In this document: positions 8,579-14,220 of the stretch, piece by piece
Layout of the letters: the number at the start of each line of letters is the position of its first letter
How positions within the stretch are numbered: position 1 is the stretch's first letter
DNA from: Brevundimonas sp.
Lineage (GTDB): Bacteria > Pseudomonadota > Alphaproteobacteria > Caulobacterales > Caulobacteraceae
DNA length: 19,576 nt
Reading direction: 5' to 3'
Assembly: GCF_031082345.1 (NCBI RefSeq)
Contig: NZ_JAVHLH010000018.1
Span: 1-19,576 of the forward strand
Position numbers and translations under genes: made by a program
The notes under the pieces: generated by a model
Databases searched by the model: none
Told to the model about the DNA's origin: nothing
What the model saw: the letters and a program-made list of their open reading frames with translations, nothing else

Positions 8579-8603
8579 GGAACTCGCGCTGCGCCGGCCG
8601 GTT
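8579..8603 (+). promoter_or_regulatory. Candidate EcfG/SigT stress promoter, GGAAC-N16-GGTT
   Basis: GGAAC at 8579-8583 is followed after 16 bases by GGTT at 8600-8603, one base off the EcfG consensus GGAAC-N16/17-CGTT. The start codon at 8624 is 20 bp downstream, with the ribosome binding site AAAGGAG (8611-8617) right where a short leader would place it. Spacing and layout match the second candidate at 7264-7288. Assignment is by motif only. Confidence 0.52.
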
Positions 8604-8623
8604 CTCTTACAAAGGAGATCGCC

Positions 8624-8857
8624 ATGACCGACCGCCCCAAAGAGACCCCGGCCTTCGAGACCGACACCCCCCGGGCCGACCGCGCCCGCGAGCAGGGTCT
8701 CGGTCTCGGCGCGCGCGAACTCAACGCCCAGAGCGATCCGGGGACCGCCCGCGCCGCCGACGAGGATGCGAAGATGGAGGACGGCTCTTCGATCAACGCC
8801 GGGGACGAGGACGCGCTCGATCAGTCGATCGGCGTCCAGGGCGCTGACCCGACCTAG
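8624..8857 (+). CDS. 77-aa acidic disordered protein, unknown function
   Basis: I do not recognise the family. It has 77 residues, 18 of them Asp/Glu and 8 Lys/Arg, no Cys or Trp and only one aromatic residue, so probably disordered. A short Gly/Leu/Ala segment (QGLGLGARELNAQSD, about 24-38) looks like the only potentially ordered or conserved part. ATG 8624 has a near-ideal ribosome binding site (AAAGGAG, 6 nt away), which argues for efficient translation. A candidate EcfG promoter lies directly upstream, so induction under the general stress response is plausible but not shown. The stop shares a CTAG (8854-8857) with the convergent acetyltransferase gene, the same arrangement as at 7711-7714. 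Confidence 0.78.
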   Translation: MTDRPKETPAFETDTPRADRAREQGLGLGARELNAQSDPGTARAADEDAKMEDGSSINAGDEDALDQSIGVQGADPT

Positions 8858-9405
8858 GCGCCGATCCGCGCCGGATTGCCCACAGCGGTCGCCCCGGCCG
8901 GGACGTCGCGCGTCACCACGGCGCCGGCGCCTATGATCGCATCGTCGCCGATCGTCACCCCGGGCAGGATCAGCGCCCCGCCGCCGATCCAGACGTTGAA
9001 GCCGATCACGATCGGCCGTCCGAACTCGATCCCGGCCGCCCGCTCGGCCGCGTCGCGCGGGTGGTCCGCGGTCAGAATCTGCACGCCCGGCCCGATCTGC
9101 GTCCCGTCGCCGATATCGACCTCGCAGACGTCGAGAATGACGCAGTTGAAGTTGAGAAACACATTGCGGCCCAGCCGGATGTTGTAGCCGTAGTCGCAGT
9201 GGAACGGCGGCCGGATCACCGCGCCCTCGCCGACCTCGCCCAGCCGCTGCCGCAGCAGGTCGCGCCGTTCCGCCGGCGTGGCGCCGAGCGACGCGTTGTA
9301 GCGCGCCATCCAGTGTTTGGCGGCGGTCTGGTCATCCTGAAGCTCCGGGTCGCCGGGATTGTACGGCAGCCCCGAGATCATCTTCTGGCGTTCGCTCATG
9401 AACAT
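8854..9405 (-). CDS. Maltose/galactoside-type sugar O-acetyltransferase
   Basis: The 183-aa protein belongs to the LacA/Maa/NodL group of hexapeptide-repeat acyltransferases, which transfer acetyl from acetyl-CoA to a sugar hydroxyl. The N-terminal maltose-acetyltransferase segment (MISGLPYNPGDPEL, residues 9-22) is followed by left-handed beta-helix repeats (IRLGRNVFLNFNCVILDV and later VWIGGGALILPGVTIG, IIGAGAVVTRDVPAG). The catalytic His is His115 in TADHPRD, and the C-terminus NPARIG is typical. The acceptor cannot be predicted. ATG 9405 and ATG 9399 are both possible; GTGGGGG about 6 nt upstream favours 9405. It lies 70 bp downstream of purQ on the same strand, with a GC-rich hairpin between them, so co-transcription is uncertain. 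Confidence 0.92.
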   Translation of the reverse strand: MFMSERQKMISGLPYNPGDPELQDDQTAAKHWMARYNASLGATPAERRDLLRQRLGEVGEGAVIRPPFHCDYGYNIRLGRNVFLNFNCVILDVCEVDIGDGTQIGPGVQILTADHPRDAAERAAGIEFGRPIVIGFNVWIGGGALILPGVTIGDDAIIGAGAVVTRDVPAGATAVGNPARIGA

Positions 9406-9475
9406 GGCCGGCCCCCACGCGACGAAGCGGCGACTTCGGCCGCATCGGCCGGCCGGGTCAAGCCCGGCGGCGGGG

Positions 9476-10138
9476 TCAGGCCGCCGCGAAGATGCTGCGG
9501 AACAGGGTCGCGCCGTCGGCGGAGCCGAGCTCGTCCTCGAAGGCCCGGTCGGGGTGGGGCATCATGCCCAGCACGTTTCCGCGCGCATTCTGGATGCCGG
9601 CGATGTCGTCGACCGAGCCGTTCGGATTGTCGACGTAGCGGAACACCACCTGGCCCTCGCCCTCGATCCGCTTCAGCGTCTCGGCGTCGGCGAAATAGTT
9701 GCCGTCGCCATTGCCCTGGGTCATCACCACCTCGCGCTGGCCCTGATAGCCGGCGGTGAAGCGGGTCTGGCCGTTGGCGATCGTCAGGCTGACCGGCTTG
9801 CAGACGTATTTGAGCCCGGCGTTCCTCAGCAGGGCGCCCGGCAGCATCCCCGCCTCGCACAGGATCTGGAAGCCGTTGCAGATGCCGACCACGGCCACGC
9901 CGTCGTCCGCGGCCTTCTTGACCGCCTGCATCACGGGCGACTGCGCCGCCATGGCCCCGCAGCGCAGATAATCGCCATAGGAGAACCCGCCCGGCAGGAC
10001 GATCAGGTCCAGCCCGGACGGCAGTTCGGTGTCCTGATGCCAGACCATGTCGACGGTTTCACCCGTCGAGCGTTCGATCGCGACCTTGCAGTCGCGATCA
10101 CAGTTGGACCCCGGGAAGACGATGACGGCTGCGCTCAT
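9476..10138 (-). CDS. purQ: FGAM synthetase glutaminase subunit PurQ
   Basis: PurQ is the class-I glutamine amidotransferase subunit of FGAM synthetase. It hydrolyses glutamine and channels ammonia to PurL. The 220-aa length is normal. The nucleophile is Cys87 in [11 protein letters not shown], the partner His195 lies in [12 protein letters not shown], and the N-terminal FPGSNCDRD and [13 protein letters not shown] (oxyanion/glutamine-binding loop) are intact. The start at 10138 is the family start. It is separated by 43 bp from the broken yetF-like gene upstream and is on the same strand as purC and purS, so it may still be on the purC transcript. Confidence 0.98.
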   Translation of the reverse strand: MSAAVIVFPGSNCDRDCKVAIERSTGETVDMVWHQDTELPSGLDLIVLPGGFSYGDYLRCGAMAAQSPVMQAVKKAADDGVAVVGICNGFQILCEAGMLPGALLRNAGLKYVCKPVSLTIANGQTRFTAGYQGQREVVMTQGNGDGNYFADAETLKRIEGEGQVVFRYVDNPNGSVDDIAGIQNARGNVLGMMPHPDRAFEDELGSADGATLFRSIFAAA

Positions 10139-10181
10139 GGGCGCGCCTCTAGCATCGTTCGAAGGCGATGTCAGGGCGGGT

Positions 10182-10663
10182 TCAGCCCTCGCGGGCGATC
10201 ACCGCCATCGAACCGTCGCTCTGCAGGAAGACGGCGTCCGCGTCCGCCAGGGTCCGGCCCCCGGAGTCCCGGATCGCCTGCAGAACCTCATCGTCGGTGA
10301 TCCGCTCGCGCCGCAGCGATTCGGGACGAAGTTCGCCCCCCGCCAACAGCAGCACCGGGTCCGCCCGGATCAGCCGGTGCAGGCTGGGCCTGCGCACCAT
10401 GGTCCAGGTCACGGCGAACTGCAGCAGCACCAGCAAGACCATGGCGATCACGCCGTCGAGCAGAGGCGTGTTCCTGTCGAGGATGGCGGTCGACAGGGTC
10501 GAGCCGAGGGCGACGGTGACCACCAGATCGAAGGCGTTCAGCTTGACAGGGTCCGCTTGCCCGTCAGCCGCAGGATCACGATCAGGGCGGCGTAGGACAG
10601 TACGCCGGTGACGAGGATCCGCAGCGGACCGTCCCAGCCCTGGAAGAAGATCGAGGAAGCCAT
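10182..10663 (-). pseudogene. YetF-like (DUF421) membrane protein, frameshifted
   Basis: This is a DUF421/YetF-type inner-membrane protein split by one missing base. From ATG 10663 the frame encodes an N-terminal TM segment ending in LTGKRTLS, then reads a stop (TGA, 10540-10538) after 41 codons. From about 10545 another frame continues without a gap as LNAFDLVVTVALGSTLSTAIL, a second TM helix, and the YetF C-terminal domain (RERITDDEVLQAIRDSGG... to 10182). The family sequence at the junction is TLSKLNAFDLV. Restoring one base (CCTGTCAAG to CCTGTCCAAG on the coding strand) would give a continuous protein of 160 aa, the normal size. Both halves look conserved, so this is a very recent mutation or a sequencing error. 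The downstream half alone could be translated from ATG 10523. Confidence 0.9.
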
Positions 10664-10698
10664 GCCGGGCTAACCCCGACTGTATGGCTACGGTTCCG

Positions 10699-11163
10699 TC
10701 AGCCCTTGTTCTCCCAGGTCGCCGTGATCGACGCCTTCGCCAGGGTGTGGAAATGCAGGTTGAAGCCGAACACCGCGCCCGAATTGTCCGGCGTCACGTC
10801 CAGCCGATCCGTATCGACGGCGAACACCGTGAAGATGTACCGGTGCGGCCCGTGGCCCGGCGGCGGGGCGGCCCCGCCATAGCCCGGCTCGCCGAAATCG
10901 GTCCGACCCTCGACGGCGCCCGCCGGAACCGGCCCGCCGGCCGGAAGCTCGGTCACATCGGCGGGAATATTGGCCACGGTCCAATGCCAGAAGCCCGAGC
11001 CGGTCGGCGCGTCCGGGTCGTAGCAGGTGACGGCGTAGCTCTTCGTCCCCTCGGGCGCCCCGGACCACTTCAGATGCGGCGAGGTATTGCCTCTGGCCTG
11101 CACCTGCGCGTCCGGCAGCACGCCGCCGTCGGTGATGTCGTTGGAGCTGAGGGTGAAGGTCAT
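10699..11163 (-). CDS. YbhB/YbcL-type PEBP family protein
   Basis: The 154-aa protein is a bacterial phosphatidylethanolamine-binding-protein homologue (Raf kinase inhibitor-like, YbhB/YbcL). Family landmarks are visible: the N-terminal FTLSSNDI, the TSPHLKWSGAPEGTKSYAVTCYDPDAPTG core (ligand-pocket DPDAP), GFWHWTVANIPAD (HW), and PPPGHGPHRYIFTVFAVD (GPHRY). There is no signal peptide, so it is probably cytosolic like YbhB. The biological ligand is unknown for bacterial members. ATG 11163 was chosen over 11193 because AGGAGGA lies about 7 nt upstream and the family sequence starts there. It lies between the purS-coupled small peptide (60 bp gap) and the yetF-like gene (35 bp gap), inside the purC-purQ run. 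Confidence 0.92.
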   Translation of the reverse strand: MTFTLSSNDITDGGVLPDAQVQARGNTSPHLKWSGAPEGTKSYAVTCYDPDAPTGSGFWHWTVANIPADVTELPAGGPVPAGAVEGRTDFGEPGYGGAAPPPGHGPHRYIFTVFAVDTDRLDVTPDNSGAVFGFNLHFHTLAKASITATWENKG

Positions 11164-11223
11164 GGCGCGTCCTCCTGTCTGGGTGTCGCCCACCCTAACG
11201 CAGGGACCCGCCGGAAGTCGCCT

Positions 11224-11355
11224 CTAGTGCGCCGCATCCTTGGCCGCCGGCGTGAAGGCGCGGTCGTCCATCAGTCCGCCGGCCAGCGCCGCCGCGAACA
11301 CCACGCAGGCGGCCAGCACGAACAGGGCGACGGCCAACTTCAGACCCCGTTTCAC
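11224..11355 (-). CDS. 43-aa single-TM peptide coupled to purS
   Basis: I recognise no family. Starting at GTG 11355 the product is 43 residues: a basic N-terminus (VKRGLK), one hydrophobic helix (about residues 5-28, LAVALFVLAACVVFAAALAGG) and a short polar tail with MDDRAF. The start codon overlaps the purS stop as GTGA (11355-11352), the usual form of translational coupling. A longer upstream reading from ATG 11409 would run inside purS and is unlikely. It is likely an inner-membrane small protein with the N-terminus inside. Its role is unknown; the position in a purine operon may be convenience rather than function. Confidence 0.62.
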   Translation of the reverse strand: MKRGLKLAVALFVLAACVVFAAALAGGLMDDRAFTPAAKDAAH

Positions 11356-11588
11356 GCGATCTCTATGCGGTAGCTTTCGATGACCGTGTTGGCGAGCAGG
11401 GTCTCGCACATCTTCTTCGCCTCGGCGGCGGGATCGTCCACGCCGTCCAGATCGAACTCGATCAGCTTGCCGACCCGGGCGTGGTCCACGCCGGTCCAGC
11501 CCAGCCCGTGCAGGGCGCCTTCGACGGCCTTGCCCTGAACGTCCAGCACGCCCGGCTTCAGGAAGACGTGAACCTTCACCTTCGCCAT
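11352..11588 (-). CDS. purS: FGAM synthetase subunit PurS
   Basis: PurS is the small dimeric subunit that bridges PurQ and PurL for ammonia transfer in the three-part FGAM synthetase. The 78-aa product begins [21 protein letters not shown], the hallmark of the family (first strand, then KPGVLDPQG-like loop), followed by ALHGLGW and the C-terminal block MCETLLANTVIESYRIEI. Length is normal (78-85 aa). ATG 11588 shares one base with the purC stop (TGATG), and the stop overlaps the next small gene, so purC, purS and the 43-aa peptide are tightly coupled. Confidence 0.97.
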   Translation of the reverse strand: MAKVKVHVFLKPGVLDVQGKAVEGALHGLGWTGVDHARVGKLIEFDLDGVDDPAAEAKKMCETLLANTVIESYRIEIA

Positions 11589-12349
11589 CAGTTCAATCCC
11601 CCCTGAATCACGGTCGGCATGTCCTTCATGATGCCCAGTCGCCGGGCCACTTCGGTGTAGCTCTCGATGACATTGCCGAGGTCGCGGCGGAAGCGGTCCT
11701 TGTCCAGCTTCTCGCCGGTGGTGCTGTCCCACAGGCGGCACGAATCGGGGCTGATCTCGTCGGCCAGCAGCACGCGCGAGAAATCGTTCTCCCACACCCG
11801 GCCGAACTCGATCTTGAAGTCCACCAGGGTGATGCCGACGGCGCCGAACATGCCCGACAGATAGTCGTTCACGCGCACCGTCATGGCCAGGATGTCATCC
11901 AGCTCCTGGGTTGTGGCCCAGTTGAAGGCGGTGATGTGCTCTTCCGTGACCATCGGGTCGTTGAGCTCGTCCTTCTTGTAGTAGAATTCGATGATCGAGC
12001 GGGGCAGGGGCGTGCCCTCGTCGATCCCCAGCCGTTGGCTCATCGAGCCGGCCACGATGTTGCGGCACACCACTTCCAGCGGAATGATCTCGACCTCGCG
12101 GATCAGCTGCTCGCGCAGGTTCAGCCGCTTGATGAAGTGGTTGCTCACGCCGATGCCGTTCAGGCGCGACATGATGAATTCGCTGATGCGGTTGTTGATG
12201 ACGCCCTTGCCCTCGAGGATCGCCTTCTTTTGGGCGTTGAAGGCGGTGGCGTCATCCTTGAAATACTGGATCAGGGTGCCCGGCTCGGGACCCTCGTACA
12301 GAATCTTGGCCTTGCCCTCGTAGAGCTTCTTGCGCTTGACGTTCATCAT
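11588..12349 (-). CDS. purC: SAICAR synthetase PurC
   Basis: PurC (phosphoribosylaminoimidazole-succinocarboxamide synthase) joins aspartate to CAIR using ATP. The 253-aa protein has the classic opening [13 protein letters not shown], the ATP-binding [25 protein letters not shown], and VDFKIEFG followed by [15 protein letters not shown], which carries the metal/substrate residues. The start is ATG 12349 (MMNVKRKK) or ATG 12346. The open frame extends upstream to 12484, but that part is Arg/Pro-rich and unlike PurC. No strong ribosome binding site is visible. The gene heads the purC-purS-...-purQ run and is divergent from the ATPase zeta subunit gene, with 242 bp between the starts for both promoters. 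Confidence 0.97.
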   Translation of the reverse strand: MMNVKRKKLYEGKAKILYEGPEPGTLIQYFKDDATAFNAQKKAILEGKGVINNRISEFIMSRLNGIGVSNHFIKRLNLREQLIREVEIIPLEVVCRNIVAGSMSQRLGIDEGTPLPRSIIEFYYKKDELNDPMVTEEHITAFNWATTQELDDILAMTVRVNDYLSGMFGAVGITLVDFKIEFGRVWENDFSRVLLADEISPDSCRLWDSTTGEKLDKDRFRRDLGNVIESYTEVARRLGIMKDMPTVIQGGLN

Positions 12350-12517
12350 CTGGAGTCCGGGCGGGGCCTCGCCAGAAACGAAAATCGCGCGGCCAGCACG
12401 GTGGTCTGGGCGGCGCGATCCGGAATCGGGCGGGCGGGAGAATTCGACGGGCCCTCCCTTACCGGAAGCCGGGCTGCGACACAAACGGCGCCCCTCGTTG
12501 AACCGTCAGGGTTTCCG

Positions 12518-12545
12518 TTGCGTTCGGCTCCTGTGAGGCTATAGA
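12518..12545 (+). promoter_or_regulatory. Candidate housekeeping promoter for the zeta subunit gene
   Basis: TTGCGT (12518-12523) and TATAGA (12540-12545, within GGCTATAGACC) are 16 bp apart, a usual sigma-70 spacing. The -10 part also contains GCTA, as in Caulobacter housekeeping promoters. The start codon at 12592 is 46 bp downstream. The rest of 12350-12591 shows no gene on either strand; it must also contain the purC promoter, which I could not place. Confidence 0.4.
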
Positions 12546-12591
12546 CCACCACGACCGCGGCCCAGCCGCCTGACGGAGCCTGCAGACGCCC

Positions 12592-12915
12592 ATGACGACC
12601 TTTGACGATCGGGAAAAGGGCTTTGAGTCCAAGTTCGCCCTCGATCAGGAACAGGAATTCAAGGCGGTGGCCCGGCGCAACAAGCTGCTCGGCCTGTGGG
12701 CCGCCGCGAAAATGGGGCTGTCGGCCGACAGCGCCGAAAAGTATGCGAGCGCGGTGGTGCGCGCCGATTTCGAACAGCCGGGCGAGGAAGACGTCTACCG
12801 CAAGATCGCCCAGGATCTCGAAGGCGCCGGCCTCGTCGCCTCGGAAGGCGAAATCCGCCGCAAGATGGACGAACTGTCCTCCGTCGCCCGCGAACAGATT
12901 CGCGCCGGCGACTAG
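12592..12915 (+). CDS. F1-ATPase inhibitor zeta subunit (DUF1476)
   Basis: The 107-aa protein is the alphaproteobacterial zeta subunit described in Paracoccus, which binds F1 and blocks ATP hydrolysis by the F1Fo-ATP synthase. The family pattern is complete: TTFDDREKGFESKFALDQE at the N-terminus (the inhibitory region), RRNKLLGLWAAAKMGLS in the middle, and a helical C-terminus with EEDVYRKIAQDL and EGEIRRKMDEL. The length of about 105 aa is normal. It is highly charged and soluble. The ribosome binding site is poor: GGAG at 12575-12578 is 13 nt from the ATG. A strong hairpin follows the stop. The divergent arrangement with purC appears common in the group, from memory. Confidence 0.95.
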   Translation: MTTFDDREKGFESKFALDQEQEFKAVARRNKLLGLWAAAKMGLSADSAEKYASAVVRADFEQPGEEDVYRKIAQDLEGAGLVASEGEIRRKMDELSSVAREQIRAGD

Positions 12916-12930
12916 ACCGCCTCCAACGAG

Positions 12931-12962
12931 GAAAGGCCGCGGCCTTTCGGCTGCGGCCTTTC
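12931..12962. terminator. Hairpin between convergent zeta and fasciclin genes
   Basis: GAAAGGCCGC (12931-12940) pairs perfectly with GCGGCCTTTC (12953-12962) around a 12-nt loop. The first arm plus the loop also contains a second perfect palindrome (GAAAGGCCG/CGGCCTTTC, 12931-12948), so two exclusive hairpins are possible. It starts 15 bp after the zeta stop and sits between convergent genes, so it can act for both strands; only short T-runs (TTT) follow the stem. Confidence 0.65.
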
Positions 12963-13035
12963 AGGACGGATCGATTGGGCGACCCGCCGCCGGCGCCGTC
13001 TGGGGGGAGGGCGACGCCGGTATTCCTTGCCGCCG

Positions 13036-13608
13036 TCAGCCGGGCGTCGCCACCGTATCCACGGCGTGGATCACGCCGTTCGACCCAACCACGTCCGCCT
13101 CGATGACACGCAACTCTCCGCCCGCGGCGTCGGTCAGCAGGACCGAGCCGTTGGCGTCGACACGGGCCGTCAGAACGCCGCCCTGAAGGGTGGTCAGGCT
13201 CAGGGAGCCGCCGCCCGTCTGGATGCGCTGCACCAGACTCGCCGCGTCCAGCCGTGCGGGAATCACGTGGTAGCTCAGCAGCCGCCGGAGCTCCGCCTGG
13301 CCCTCGGGCCGGGTCAGGGCGTCGCGGTCCGCCGCCGGAATCTTCTCGAACGCCGCATTGGTCGGGGCGAAGATCGTGAACGGGCCGCTCCCGTTCAGCG
13401 TCTCGACCATGCCGGCGGTCTGGAGGGCGCTGACCAGTGTGGTGAAATCCGGATCGCTCTCCGCCACCGCCAGAACCGTGTCCGTCGTGGCCGGAGCGGT
13501 CGCCGGGGTCGGGCTCGTCCCGGTCTCCGGCGGCGCCTCGCGCTCGCAGGCCGCCAGCGTCAGGGCCACGGCGGCCAGGGCGAGCAACACTGGACGGGTC
13601 GACATCAT
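13036..13608 (-). CDS. Fasciclin-domain lipoprotein
   Basis: The 190-aa product has a lipoprotein signal peptide with lipobox LAAC and acceptor Cys21. A Pro/Thr/Ala-rich linker (about 22-43) follows, then one FAS1 (fasciclin) domain (about 44-190). The domain shows the expected landmarks: FTTLVSALQTAGMVETL, GPFTIFAPTNAAFEKIP, the YH motif in LLSYHVIPA, and the ending SNGVIHAVDTV. FAS1 domains serve in cell-surface adhesion or matrix contacts; the bacterial role here is unknown. GAGGGA about 7 nt upstream supports ATG 13608. A GC hairpin (GCCGCC-loop-GGCGGC, 13629-13645) lies in the leader with a GGGAG loop on the coding strand. The gene is convergent with the zeta gene and 116 bp downstream of the glycosylase gene. 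Confidence 0.93.
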   Translation of the reverse strand: MMSTRPVLLALAAVALTLAACEREAPPETGTSPTPATAPATTDTVLAVAESDPDFTTLVSALQTAGMVETLNGSGPFTIFAPTNAAFEKIPAADRDALTRPEGQAELRRLLSYHVIPARLDAASLVQRIQTGGGSLSLTTLQGGVLTARVDANGSVLLTDAAGGELRVIEADVVGSNGVIHAVDTVATPG

Positions 13609-13724
13609 CGCTCATTCCCTCTTCGGCGCCGCCCTCCCGGCGGCTCCCCCAAGGGATATGGCTCAGCTCGGAAAAGGATGCGTCGGCGCGGCAATTTTCC
13701 GCACCCGGCGCTCGACGAGCGGCG

Positions 13725-14216
13725 CTAGCCGACCCAGCGGGCCAGCACGGCCCAGGCTGCCGCCTTCTCGGCCAACGGCCGCGCATGGGCCGGGCTCGAC
13801 GACGGCAGATCGATCAGGGTCACGCCCGTCGCGCCTGCCAGCACGGCTCGTCCCAGCCTGGCCGCCTTGCCGCCGTTGAAGGCCACGGCCCGCAGCTTCG
13901 GCAGCTCCGCCACGAGCCCGCGCAGGTCGGCCGCCTCCGGCGACCGGATGGCCGCATCCAGGCTGCCCGGCCGCTCCGCGCTGGCGATCACGTCCCACAG
14001 TCCGACCCCCGCCGCCTTCAGCGCCGTCAGCCGGTCCTCATAGGGCAGGGCGGCCAGGTCGCGGCCGACGACGTCGCCGATCAGCCGCCAGAAGGCGTTT
14101 CGCGGATGACCATAGTACTGCCCGGCCTTCAGGGACGCGTCCCCGGGCAGGCTGCCCAGAATCAGCAGTTGCGTGTTGGCGTCGACGACCGGGGCGAAAC
14201 CGGCCTTGCGGGTCAC
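13725..14216 (-). CDS. Hypoxanthine/uracil-DNA glycosylase (UDG family 6-like)
   Basis: The 163-aa protein matches the Mug/HDG-type DNA glycosylases (UDG superfamily, family 6; TIGR04274-like), which remove hypoxanthine, the deamination product of adenine, and in some members uracil. Visible motifs are ILGSLPGDASL (residues 19-29), YYGHPRNAFWRL with Asn40 as the predicted catalytic residue (35-45), and the C-terminal LPSSSPAHA (137-145, DNA intercalation loop). GTG 14216 is 4 nt after the purB stop and gives the family-like start VTRKAGFAPVVDANT; ATG 14267 would overlap purB by 47 nt and add 17 unconserved residues. The close fit to purB implies one transcript and perhaps coupled translation. 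Activity on hypoxanthine is inferred from family motifs. Confidence 0.9.
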   Translation of the reverse strand: MTRKAGFAPVVDANTQLLILGSLPGDASLKAGQYYGHPRNAFWRLIGDVVGRDLAALPYEDRLTALKAAGVGLWDVIASAERPGSLDAAIRSPEAADLRGLVAELPKLRAVAFNGGKAARLGRAVLAGATGVTLIDLPSSSPAHARPLAEKAAAWAVLARWVG

Positions 14217-14220
14217 GGCG

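Noticed and set aside
9446..9475. Hairpin GCCGGG/CCCGGC (9452-9468) between purQ and the acetyltransferase as a terminator
   Set aside because: The stem is only 6 bp and no T-run follows on the minus strand; such hairpins are frequent by chance at this GC content.
13669..13701. Inverted repeat CGGAAAA ... TTTTCCG between the glycosylase and fasciclin genes
   Set aside because: 7-bp arms with a 19-nt loop; no promoter or terminator logic could be attached, so not called.
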